Shown: positions 44,849 through 52,010 of the stretch, one piece after another | Layout: each line of letters opens with the position of its first letter | Numbering within the stretch: position 1 is the stretch's first letter | Assembly (NCBI GenBank): GCA_013820875.1 | Contig: JACDHS010000015.1 | Coordinates: 1-52,010, forward strand | DNA from: Verrucomicrobiota bacterium | Lineage (GTDB): Bacteria; Verrucomicrobiota; Verrucomicrobiia; Limisphaerales; JACDHS01 | Direction: 5' to 3' | DNA length: 52,010 bases | Position numbers and translations under genes: made by a program | Notes under the pieces: generated by a model | What the model saw: the letters and a program-made list of their open reading frames with translations, nothing else | Databases searched by the model: none | What the model was told of the DNA's origin: nothing

Positions 44849-45038
44849 TAGTTCCTCCTGCAATGTGTTTTTGTCACTTGCGTTTTTATGCGTTTCTCAT
44901 GGGGCAAAAAACGGTTTGCCCGCGCACCAAAACGGTGGTGCATTGCGCCGGACACTAACAAAACCTTTTACTTTGACAATAGTTTTTTTTGGTTTTTTCC
45001 AAACGAAAAAACGTGTTTTCCTGAGGAAATCGAACTTT

Positions 45039-45707
45039 TTAGTGCCCGGCACACCACCAAACACCCACTGCAACTGCCAAAAAAGAGCAGGAAAACACTG
45101 TCGCGCGGTATGCTTTAACACCTGTTTTGGCGATGCATCCGCCGATCCAACCGGCCGCGGAGGAGAACAAAGTCATGCCCGCAATGGTTCCCAGCGCATA
45201 GGCCGCCAAATAGGTTATGGCTGCGGCTCGCGTCGGAAATGCCAGCGCCGGGAGAACGCCGAAAAAGTGGGAGCTACCCGCCAGGCCGTGTAGCGTGCCA
45301 ATGCCAAATGCGGCGTGGGAATGGACGTGAGATTGGTGCTTCTCCTGGGGATGTTTATGACAATGAATGTGCATATGAGATTCCCCCTCGTGCTGGTGTT
45401 CATGGACATGTAATCGCCGTGAAAACGCGAGCCGAATTCCCCATACCCCAATCGCAATCAGCATCAGTCCAACCAATTGTTCGCTCCAGGCAGAGATATG
45501 TTCCATGGGCAGCAGTTCCCTGAAGAAGACAAGCAGAACGCCAATCAAAATGACACCCGCAGCATGACCTGCTCCCCATTTTGCTCCCGCAATCCATGAA
45601 TGCTTCCGCCGGTCAATCGCCGCGAGAGGAGCCACTGCGGTTAAATGGTCTGGCCCGGAGAATACATGGACCAAACCCGCAATAAAACCTGCAGCAGCAG
45701 AAAGCAT
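45039..45707 (-). CDS. NicO/HupE-like nickel-cobalt transporter
   Basis: This 222-residue protein has six to seven membrane helices. Motifs are FIAGLVHVFSGPDHLTAVAP near residue 7, where H-x4-D of the first helix binds metal, and GTLHGLAGSSHFFGVLPALA near residue 137. Between them lies a histidine-rich loop (LHVHEHQHEGESHMHIHCHK onward), likely to collect Ni2+ or Co2+. The related family includes RcnA exporters and HupE importers, so direction is unknown. The porin follows 190 bp downstream on the same strand. Confidence 0.88.
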   Translation of the reverse strand: MLSAAAGFIAGLVHVFSGPDHLTAVAPLAAIDRRKHSWIAGAKWGAGHAAGVILIGVLLVFFRELLPMEHISAWSEQLVGLMLIAIGVWGIRLAFSRRLHVHEHQHEGESHMHIHCHKHPQEKHQSHVHSHAAFGIGTLHGLAGSSHFFGVLPALAFPTRAAAITYLAAYALGTIAGMTLFSSAAGWIGGCIAKTGVKAYRATVFSCSFLAVAVGVWWCAGH

Positions 45708-45972
45708 GGCGTGTTTGTGCAGCCATTAAGGAGCAGAAGCAAGGGGGAAACATGTTTATGCGGTGATTATAGTCACCACCTCACGCCGTGCGCTTTCGCC
45801 GCCGTTGTTCACTGTGGAAACGGCAATCTCATTCACCGGGTACGCAGGCAGATTCTCGAGCATGAAATTCAGGTCAATCGGGCTGCCCACTGGCCCCCAC
45901 CTGATCCACTCCGTTCACCTTTATTCAGACGCGGTGATACTTCGCGGCTAGTTCGCCTGCGGTTTTTTAGAA

Positions 45973-46536
45973 TTATACCGTCAGAATTTCTTTTTCTTTC
46001 TTACTGAGGTGGTCGTCGATTTTGCCAATGTATTGGTCGGTCAGCTTTTGAATTTCTTTTTCCGCCGCTTCCACCTGATCTTCGGTAATGCCGCCAACTT
46101 TTTCTTCTTTCTTCAGCGCTTCCATGGCATCGCGGCGAACGTGACGGATCGCAACCCGCCCCTCTTCAGACATTTTGCGCGCAATCTTCACAAATTCCTG
46201 GCGCCGTTCTTCGCTCAGTTCAGGAAGGACAATGCGGATAAACTTGCCCTGCACGGCGGGATTCAAGCCGAGGTTCGCTTTTTGAATGGATTTTTCAATC
46301 GCAGTAGTGGTGCTTGCGTCCCAGGGTTGGATCAGGAGCATGCGCGCTTCGGGCGTGCTGATGCCAGCGAGTTCACGAAGACGCATGTGGGAACCGCCAT
46401 ACACTTCCACCATGATATTCTCAACGAGACTCGGCGATGCCTTGCCGGTGCGAACCCCGGTGAAATCCCTTTGCACGACCTCTTCGGTCTTTATCATTTT
46501 CTCTTCCGCTTCCAACAAGATGTCATCAAGTGCCAT
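45973..46536 (-). CDS. frr: Ribosome recycling factor
   Basis: The 187-residue protein has the usual two-domain form: a long three-helix bundle (AEEKMIKTEEVVQRDFTGVR) with the conserved TGKASPSLVENI, VEVYGGSHMRLRELAGISTP and LIQPWDAS, then IRIVLPELSEERRQEFVKIA. It splits post-termination ribosomes with EF-G. It is last in the rpsB-tsf-pyrH-frr order, 51 bp after pyrH. Confidence 0.97.
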   Translation of the reverse strand: MALDDILLEAEEKMIKTEEVVQRDFTGVRTGKASPSLVENIMVEVYGGSHMRLRELAGISTPEARMLLIQPWDASTTTAIEKSIQKANLGLNPAVQGKFIRIVLPELSEERRQEFVKIARKMSEEGRVAIRHVRRDAMEALKKEEKVGGITEDQVEAAEKEIQKLTDQYIGKIDDHLSKKEKEILTV

Positions 46537-46587
46537 AAATTCAGTATTAAGTATCCAGTGTTTCGCAGAACTATCCAGCGGTTTCGC

Positions 46588-47355
<768 letters not shown>

Positions 47356-47415
47356 CTATCATCGGACTCGCCACCCGTCAACGCGACATCTCCCATCGAA
47401 CCGATAAAAAGCAAC

Positions 47416-47439
47416 CAAGACGGACATGGGTCCGCCTTG
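47416..47439. terminator. Hairpin terminator after the thioester-like gene
   Basis: caag-a-cggac and gtccg-c-cttg pair with one mismatch around atgg. On the minus strand a T-run follows within 6-10 bases (47406-47410 reversed). The plus strand also has a T-run at 47446, so it may work both ways. Confidence 0.7.
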
Positions 47440-47467
47440 ATTCGAGTTTTTTATCTTAATTTTGGTA

Positions 47468-48397
47468 TCAGTCCCGAGAAGGCGCGCAAAGCAACCCCTC
47501 ATTGTAAGCCGTTAATTCTGTTAGCAGATCCTCACCCAGCGTTTGCCATGCGGTGCTGCTCCCACGAACTCCGCTGCCGATAGGGAATGCGCTCAGAAAC
47601 GCATCAGCGTTTGCAATGGTATCCGCGATGCAACTGGACTCGTTACCAACTGCCACATTCAATTTTGCCGCGATCAATTGTTCGGCCAGATTATAAGTTT
47701 TATCGTTTCTGATTGGGTTTTGCATGATGTTAATCGCTTGCTGTTTGGTGTAACTCACACCGCCAAGGACAATGTTGGCAACGGGCCATGCGCCTGGATG
47801 ATTCTTCCAATAACCAGGAGTGCCCACTCCGGGCTCTTCCTGCGGCACCGGCACTTCAATGATCATGATCTGTGGAGCATCCACAGCACCGAGGTCGAGA
47901 ACGACTGCAACGACATCCCCAGATCCCGGCACAAAAGAACCCTGTGAGGCAGCAGCGGCCAGAAGGCTTTGATAGGCCGCCGTGTTTTCGGCCGGTGTGA
48001 CCGGCCATCCATCCGTAAACCACCAGATGGCGTTCTGCACATCCTCGGGCGTTCCCTGCTTATTGTTCAGGATATAATTTACGATCCCCCACGGAATGCT
48101 TTGGAGATGACTTGGCAAACCTGCATCGGTGCTCAATCGCAATATGGCGCCACAATACTGGGCACCGACGCTAAACTCGAAGTTGTAGGCTTCAACGCAC
48201 CAACCGGGGTAAGTGTTATTTCCCACCGAATAGCCAGCAGGCACCCCGCTCAAGGTGAGATCCAGATAACTGAAGCTGGCACTGGGATATGGCCCTGACG
48301 AGAAACAGACAGGCCCCGGTGGCAACGAGATTGCCGCTTGTGTATTGATGTTTACTGCAAGCAATGCTGCAGCCGCTAGTACCATTAGTTTTTTCAT
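47468..48397 (-). CDS. Secreted protein with a thioester-domain-like (TQXA) module
   Basis: This 309-residue protein has a signal peptide (MKKLMVLAAAALLAVNINTQA). Residues about 60-175 fit a class I thioester domain: Cys67 in PGWCVEAYNF and Gln121 in DVQNAIWWF match the C and Phi-Q-x-x-Psi-W positions that form the internal thioester in Gram-positive adhesins. IPWGIVNYILNNKQG between them is typical. A GTPGYWKNHPGAWP module (near 193) and a helical C-terminal domain (GVSYTKQQAINIM, YNLAEQLIAAKLN) follow. It is inserted between tsf and pyrH, flanked by terminators on both sides, and no sortase or membrane anchor is seen. Confidence 0.7.
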   Translation of the reverse strand: MKKLMVLAAAALLAVNINTQAAISLPPGPVCFSSGPYPSASFSYLDLTLSGVPAGYSVGNNTYPGWCVEAYNFEFSVGAQYCGAILRLSTDAGLPSHLQSIPWGIVNYILNNKQGTPEDVQNAIWWFTDGWPVTPAENTAAYQSLLAAAASQGSFVPGSGDVVAVVLDLGAVDAPQIMIIEVPVPQEEPGVGTPGYWKNHPGAWPVANIVLGGVSYTKQQAINIMQNPIRNDKTYNLAEQLIAAKLNVAVGNESSCIADTIANADAFLSAFPIGSGVRGSSTAWQTLGEDLLTELTAYNEGLLCAPSRD

Positions 48398-48574
48398 TTT
48401 GAGTAAGTGGATTAACTTTCGCGGAACATCGTAATCAGATGCGGACGAAGCGATAGAAGGCCTTACGCTGTTTCACTGTTGGGCGATTGCCATTATGGAC
48501 GGGTCGTCCAGTTTGAGTAAACAGCGAGCGGCGGAAGTATTTTCACAACGTGAATGTTTGGATGGATGAGGGTA

Positions 48575-48611
48575 CAAAAAAAGCCGAGCTCCTGAAAACC
48601 AGGAGCTCGGC
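48575..48611 (-). terminator. Rho-independent terminator after tsf
   Basis: A perfect 12-bp stem gccgagctcctg/caggagctcggc with a 5-base loop is followed, on the minus strand, by seven T residues. It begins about 20 bp after the tsf stop and separates tsf from the secreted-protein gene. Confidence 0.93.
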
Positions 48612-48632
48612 AATCGAAAGAACAAGAAACGT

Positions 48633-49478
48633 TTAAGCAGCCGTTTCGCCTACCTGAAAACGAACAAACCGGCGAATGACAATTTCGTCACCCAATTGCT
48701 TGCTTACATTGGCAACGTGTTCCTTGACGGTGATTTCAGAATTCTTCTTCACAAATCCCTGGTCCACCAGGCAGACCGTTTGGAAAAACTTGTCCACCAC
48801 GCCATCCAGAATCTTCTCCAATGCCTGCGCCGGCTTGTCTTTGAGACGATCCGATTGCGCGGCAATTTCACGTTCCTTTGCGACTACTTCAGCGGGCACG
48901 TTTTCGCGGGAAACCGCAATCGGATTGGCGGCAGCGATTTGCAATGTGATATCGCGAACAAGCTGCTTAAACTCTTCCTTCTGGACTGTTTCTTCTTTGC
49001 CAGCGCCCACTTCCACCAGAACGCCAACTTTCGCGCCGGTATGAATGTAAGCTGCGACCATCCCATTTCCGGAAACCTCAATACGATGGAAACGAGCGAC
49101 CTTGATGTTCTCGCCGATTTTCGTCACGGCAGCGACGCGGTCTGCTTCGAGATCGATCGCAGGATCGTTCGCCAGCTTCTTGGCCAGTTCATCGCAGAAC
49201 GCCTTGAACGATTCATTGCGTGCGACGAAATCGGTTTCGCAATTCACTTCCACGATCAGGCCCACCTTGGCGCCGGGAGCGATGTGTTGTGCGATGACAC
49301 CTTCATTTGCGTCACGGCTCGATTTCTTAGCAGCAGTGGCAGTGCCTTTTTTGCGAAGATTATCAACAGCAGCGTCAATATCACCATTGGATTCAACCAA
49401 CGCTTTTTTGCAATCAAGCAGACCGGCCCCGGTCATTTCACGCAATTTCCCGACAAGTGCAGCAGTAATTTCAGCCAT
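48633..49478 (-). CDS. tsf: Elongation factor Ts
   Basis: The 281-residue protein starts MAEITAALVGKLREMTGAGL and continues LLDCKKALVESNGDIDAAVD, the signature N-terminal domain. The core has VGLIVEVNCETDFVARNESF (TDFV contacts EF-Tu) and IHTGAKVGVLVEVG. It exchanges GDP for GTP on EF-Tu. It lies 122 bp downstream of rpsB and ends at a strong terminator. Confidence 0.97.
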   Translation of the reverse strand: MAEITAALVGKLREMTGAGLLDCKKALVESNGDIDAAVDNLRKKGTATAAKKSSRDANEGVIAQHIAPGAKVGLIVEVNCETDFVARNESFKAFCDELAKKLANDPAIDLEADRVAAVTKIGENIKVARFHRIEVSGNGMVAAYIHTGAKVGVLVEVGAGKEETVQKEEFKQLVRDITLQIAAANPIAVSRENVPAEVVAKEREIAAQSDRLKDKPAQALEKILDGVVDKFFQTVCLVDQGFVKKNSEITVKEHVANVSKQLGDEIVIRRFVRFQVGETAA

Positions 49479-49542
49479 AGTAGCAGTTATAAATTAGATA
49501 AGTGTTTGAGAGTTGAGAATCTCGCCTTCGAAAATTCCTGGA

Positions 49543-49586
49543 GAAAAAACGAAAGCGCGGAGCGAAGCTCGAGCGAGCTCCGCTCC
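49543..49586 (-). terminator. Intercistronic hairpin between rpsB and tsf
   Basis: ggagcgaagctcg and cgagctccgctcc pair over 13 positions with one mismatch. On the minus strand a run of six T residues follows ten bases after the stem. It could reduce tsf expression relative to rpsB or mark mRNA processing. Confidence 0.65.
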
Positions 49587-49600
49587 GATTGCTTTAAAAA

Positions 49601-50446
49601 CTAAACCGTGGCTGGAGCAGCAGCATCCGTCGGCGTAGCGACTGGCGCTTCCGCCGGAGCGGCGGCAGCGGCCGGCGCTGGGACGCCCTCAACTGGAGCA
49701 GCAGCAGCCGGGTCCTTTTCTTCACCAGCCTCGCCAGCTTTGCGACGAGCGTACTTCGCATCGTATTCGCCTTTGGCCTGGGTGATGGTTTGCACCACGG
49801 TCGTCAAAATGATGCGGAGCGAACGAATCGCGTCATCATTCGCCGGGATTGGATAATCCACCAGGTCAGGATCGCAATTGGTATCAACGATCGCGATAAT
49901 CGGAATCTTCAAACGACGCGCTTCAGCAATGGCGTTGTGCTCGCGCTTCACGTCAATGATGAACATCGCCGGCGGGAACTTGTCCATCGTGCGGATACCG
50001 TCGAGATATTTGAATAGACGGGCTGCTTCACGACGATAAACAGCTTGTTCCTGTTTGCCGTATTGATTGATAGAGCCGTCTGATTCCATCTTTTCGATCT
50101 GTTTCAAACGAGCGATGGAACGTTTCACCGTCTGGAAATTTGTCAGGGTGCCGCCGAGCCAGCGTTCGGTGACATGAAACTGGTCGCAAGCCTTGGCTGC
50201 TTCTTTCACTGCTTCCTGTGCTTGTTTCTTGGTGCCGACAAAGAGAACTTTGCCGCCTTTGCCAACAATCTTGCTCATGAACTCACACGCTGCGTTCAAC
50301 TGTGTGTGGGTCTTGCTGAGGTCGATAATGTGGATCCCGTTACGCGCGTCAAAGATGAAACGCTTCATCTTGGGATTCCAACGCTTTGTCTGGTGTCCAA
50401 AATGAACGCCAGCATCCAACAATTCTTTAATACCGATGCTAATCAC
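49601..50446 (-). CDS. rpsB: 30S ribosomal protein S2
   Basis: The 281-residue protein has a GTG start with an AAAGGA ribosome site and begins MISIGIKELLDAGVHFGHQT. Conserved blocks are RWNPKMKRFIFDARNGIHII, GKVLFVGTKKQAQEAV, ERWLGGTLTNFQTVKRSI, PIIAIVDTNCDPDLVDYPIP and ANDDAIRSLRII. The last about 45 residues form an Ala/Pro-rich tail (AAAAPVEGVPAPAAAAAPAE and onward) beyond the usual S2 end. It is the first gene of the rpsB-tsf pair. Confidence 0.97.
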   Translation of the reverse strand: MISIGIKELLDAGVHFGHQTKRWNPKMKRFIFDARNGIHIIDLSKTHTQLNAACEFMSKIVGKGGKVLFVGTKKQAQEAVKEAAKACDQFHVTERWLGGTLTNFQTVKRSIARLKQIEKMESDGSINQYGKQEQAVYRREAARLFKYLDGIRTMDKFPPAMFIIDVKREHNAIAEARRLKIPIIAIVDTNCDPDLVDYPIPANDDAIRSLRIILTTVVQTITQAKGEYDAKYARRKAGEAGEEKDPAAAAPVEGVPAPAAAAAPAEAPVATPTDAAAPATV

Positions 50447-50756
50447 AATTTTCCTTTGTTAAAGATCCGCCTTTTGGCGAACCATCCCGCGGAACACGGG
50501 ATTATTTTAGGTGTTATTATGGCCGCCCAAACTTCACACGAAGCCGGATTTTCAAGGCCGTTTACCTTCCTGAACAGCAAACTGACACACGCCAGACCAT
50601 TCAAAAAGGAGCGGCAACGTAACAAAAATGCGCTGCCGGGCAACTATTATTTTGAGGAAAGCCTCACCACGGGTGTGATTTTTTCCGGGTGAGATGAAAT
50701 AAAATAGTTGTAGAATAAGATCGTACAAACTTTATCATTCCTCTAATACAGTGGGG
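50447..50756. other. rpsB leader and left flank of the ISKra4-type element
   Basis: About 310 bp lie between the divergent starts of rpsB and the transposase orfA. The left end of the insertion should be inside the AT-rich last 60 bp, but no terminal inverted repeat can be confirmed because the right end is outside the window. No gene is seen. Confidence 0.5.
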
Positions 50757-51053
50757 ATGAAGAAGAGTAAAAAGAAGGTTGAGCAGAGTTTGACGCCAAA
50801 GGAACGGCAACTGGTTGAACAGCTGCGAAAAAGCCCCGGATTAATGGAGCGAGTGCAGAGCATAGTCGATTTGGCTGAGAACGCCGAAGGTCCACTCAAA
50901 ACCGCTGATGAGATAGAGGAAGCTCTCGTGGAAGAGATTCGGCGGCTGGGCAATGAGACGATGCATCACTGGGCGACAAAGGCCCAAGAGCGTGTCAGTG
51001 ACGAACTCAAAGCCGAACACCCGAAGGTGCTGAGCTTCAAAAAAAAACGCTAA
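50757..51053 (+). CDS. ISKra4-type transposase, first frame (orfA)
   Basis: The start at MKKSKKKVEQSLTPKE (50757, two codons after an upstream GTG) gives 98 residues, ending at TAA 51051-51053. The protein is charged and helical (EQLRKSPGLMERVQSIVDLA, EEIRRLGNETMHHWATKAQE) and ends at VLSFKKKR. This matches the N-terminal part of ISKra4-family transposases. Nine A residues at 51039-51047 just before the stop allow a shift into the -1 frame, where the remainder is encoded. Confidence 0.8.
   Translation: MKKSKKKVEQSLTPKERQLVEQLRKSPGLMERVQSIVDLAENAEGPLKTADEIEEALVEEIRRLGNETMHHWATKAQERVSDELKAEHPKVLSFKKKR
51039..51047 (+). promoter_or_regulatory. A9 slippery tract, candidate programmed -1 frameshift
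   Basis: Nine consecutive A residues sit 3 bases before the orfA stop, where orfA and orfB frames overlap. Slippage by -1 at this tract would produce a fused transposase. Confidence 0.7.
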
Positions 51054-52009
51054 AGTGGTGGTGTGTCTTTGGTCTGATAGAGGTAAAGGATCGCATTTGG
51101 CGCATTCCGACAAAGAGTTATGTGCGTCCTCTTCCCAAGCGACTCGCCGTTACTCCAAGAGGGAAATCACGCCGACTGGAGAGAGTTTTGACCGACTTCG
51201 GCTGCGAACATTCTTTTGCCCGAGCCACTGAAAGTGTGCTGGAACACTATGGTTTTAAACTGAGTGCAACTGCGGTCCGGAAATGCACGTTGACTCATGC
51301 TCAACGAGCGAAAGCCAAACAGGAAAAACAATATACAGAATCGTTTCGGACCCTGCCTCCGCAGGGGCAGGAGAATATTATCTCAGAGGCCGATGGGACG
51401 ATGATCTGCACAGTGGAGGCAGGTTCCAGAAAGGGTAAACGTCCGCGAGAATGGAAAGAAATCAGGCTTCTTGCTGCCCAGGCCAGTGGCAGCACCCAAA
51501 CAACCTATGCCGTTACATTTGGCACGGTGGAACAGGCGGGAAGACGCTGGGGACATTGCACCAAAGAAGCCGGTTGGGGGCTCAATAGCCGCATCCATGC
51601 AGTAGGCGATGGAGCGGAGTGGATTCGTCTTCAGTGCGAAGAAGTTTTCCAGAAACAAGGCAAGTTCCTCTGCGACTTTTACCATGTCAGCGAGTATTTG
51701 GCCAAAGCGGCACCAGCTTTTCGACAAGCCAATCCACATCAATGGGGCCGAACCCAGCAGAAACGCTTGCGTCGAGGCGCTGTTGATCTGGTCATAGAGA
51801 CTCTGGCCCAACACTTGGAACCGGCTGCCACCGCAGATGAACAAGCGCCCGTTCGCAACGCTCACCGTTATCTCACCAATCGCGCCGACTGTTTAGATTA
51901 TCCCGACGCTCTGCGCCGAGGCTTGCCCATCGGTTCCGGGATGATCGAATCCGGACATCGCCATGTCCTTCACGCCCGCCTCAAAAAGGCAGGAACAGCC
52001 TGGTTGCAA
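51053..52009 (+). CDS. ISKra4-type transposase, second frame (orfB), cut by the window edge
   Basis: In the -1 frame relative to orfA the sequence is open from before the orfA stop to the window end. It reads KWWCVFGLIEVKDRIWRIPT, then RRLERVLTDFGCEHSFARAT, EADGTMICTVEAGSRKGKRP, VGDGAEWIRLQCEEVFQKQG and DFYHVSEYLAKAAPAFR. This is a typical ISKra4 catalytic region with aspartates in EADG and GDGAEW. GLPIGSGMIESGHRHVL near the end is the late E motif region. There is no separate start codon needed if frameshifting at the A9 tract joins the frames. The C-terminus is missing only because the window stops. Confidence 0.85.
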
Positions 52010-52010
52010 T

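Noticed and set aside
45763-45951. 62-codon plus-strand open frame between the NicO gene and frr
   Set aside because: No motif, no ribosome site, and the opposite strand looks equally or more protein-like.
48696-49604. 302-codon plus-strand open frame
   Set aside because: Antisense to tsf, a clear elongation factor gene.

Overview
The window looks like a chromosomal stretch from a Gram-negative member of the PVC group, most likely Verrucomicrobiota of the Pedosphaera type. Support: a CMP-KDO synthetase gene (LPS), a beta-barrel porin, very large secreted beta-helix proteins with Ig-like and FG-GAP/VCBS-type repeats, Chlamydia-Pmp-like GGA[ILVF] motifs, and many short palindromic interspersed repeats. 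This assignment is inference from gene style; no rRNA is present to prove it.

Layout. 1-104: C-terminal end of an IS4-type transposase. 141-11900: a surface-glycan cluster with an adenylate-forming PaaK-like enzyme, a DUF362 protein, four glycosyltransferases, an O-antigen-ligase-like protein, two methyltransferases and a flippase, nearly all on the minus strand. 11988-17994: two divergent giant secreted proteins. 17995-18826: gene-free, with an inverted-repeat element and a 41-bp-period palindrome array. 18827-23418: a GntR/UTRA regulator, a mannose-6-phosphate-isomerase-like cupin and a secreted toroid-like protein. 23662-28163: kdsB, pyrG, a nucleotidyltransferase with a small partner, folC. 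28256-32527: recD and purL. 32667-33365: a GYF-like/cyclic-nucleotide-binding protein. 33366-34230: a gene-free repeat region with a second 41-bp-period palindrome array. 34231-37619: a membrane protein/winged-helix pair with a palindromic operator candidate, ispH and two membrane proteins. 37629-42017: dnaE and a frameshifted DUF5615 toxin with its DUF433 partner. 42310-45707: an AI-2E-type permease, a porin and a NicO-type metal transporter. 45973-50446: the rpsB-tsf-pyrH-frr translation/UMP-kinase block, interrupted by a secreted thioester-domain-like protein. 50757-end: an ISKra4-type element with a -1 frameshift arrangement, cut by the window edge.

How the genes work together. The left third builds and exports a decorated surface polysaccharide. 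kdsB and pyrG are neighbours and share CTP, linking nucleotide supply to LPS. The rest is housekeeping (purL, folC, dnaE, ispH, rpsB-tsf-pyrH-frr) separated by intergenic repeats.

The strongest unexplained signal is the pair of intergenic arrays at 18491-18759 and 33848-34160. They share no primary sequence. Both have about 41-bp units made of two alternating palindromes, both keep arms self-complementary while the bases change, and in both a non-palindromic core appears in both orientations in different units.
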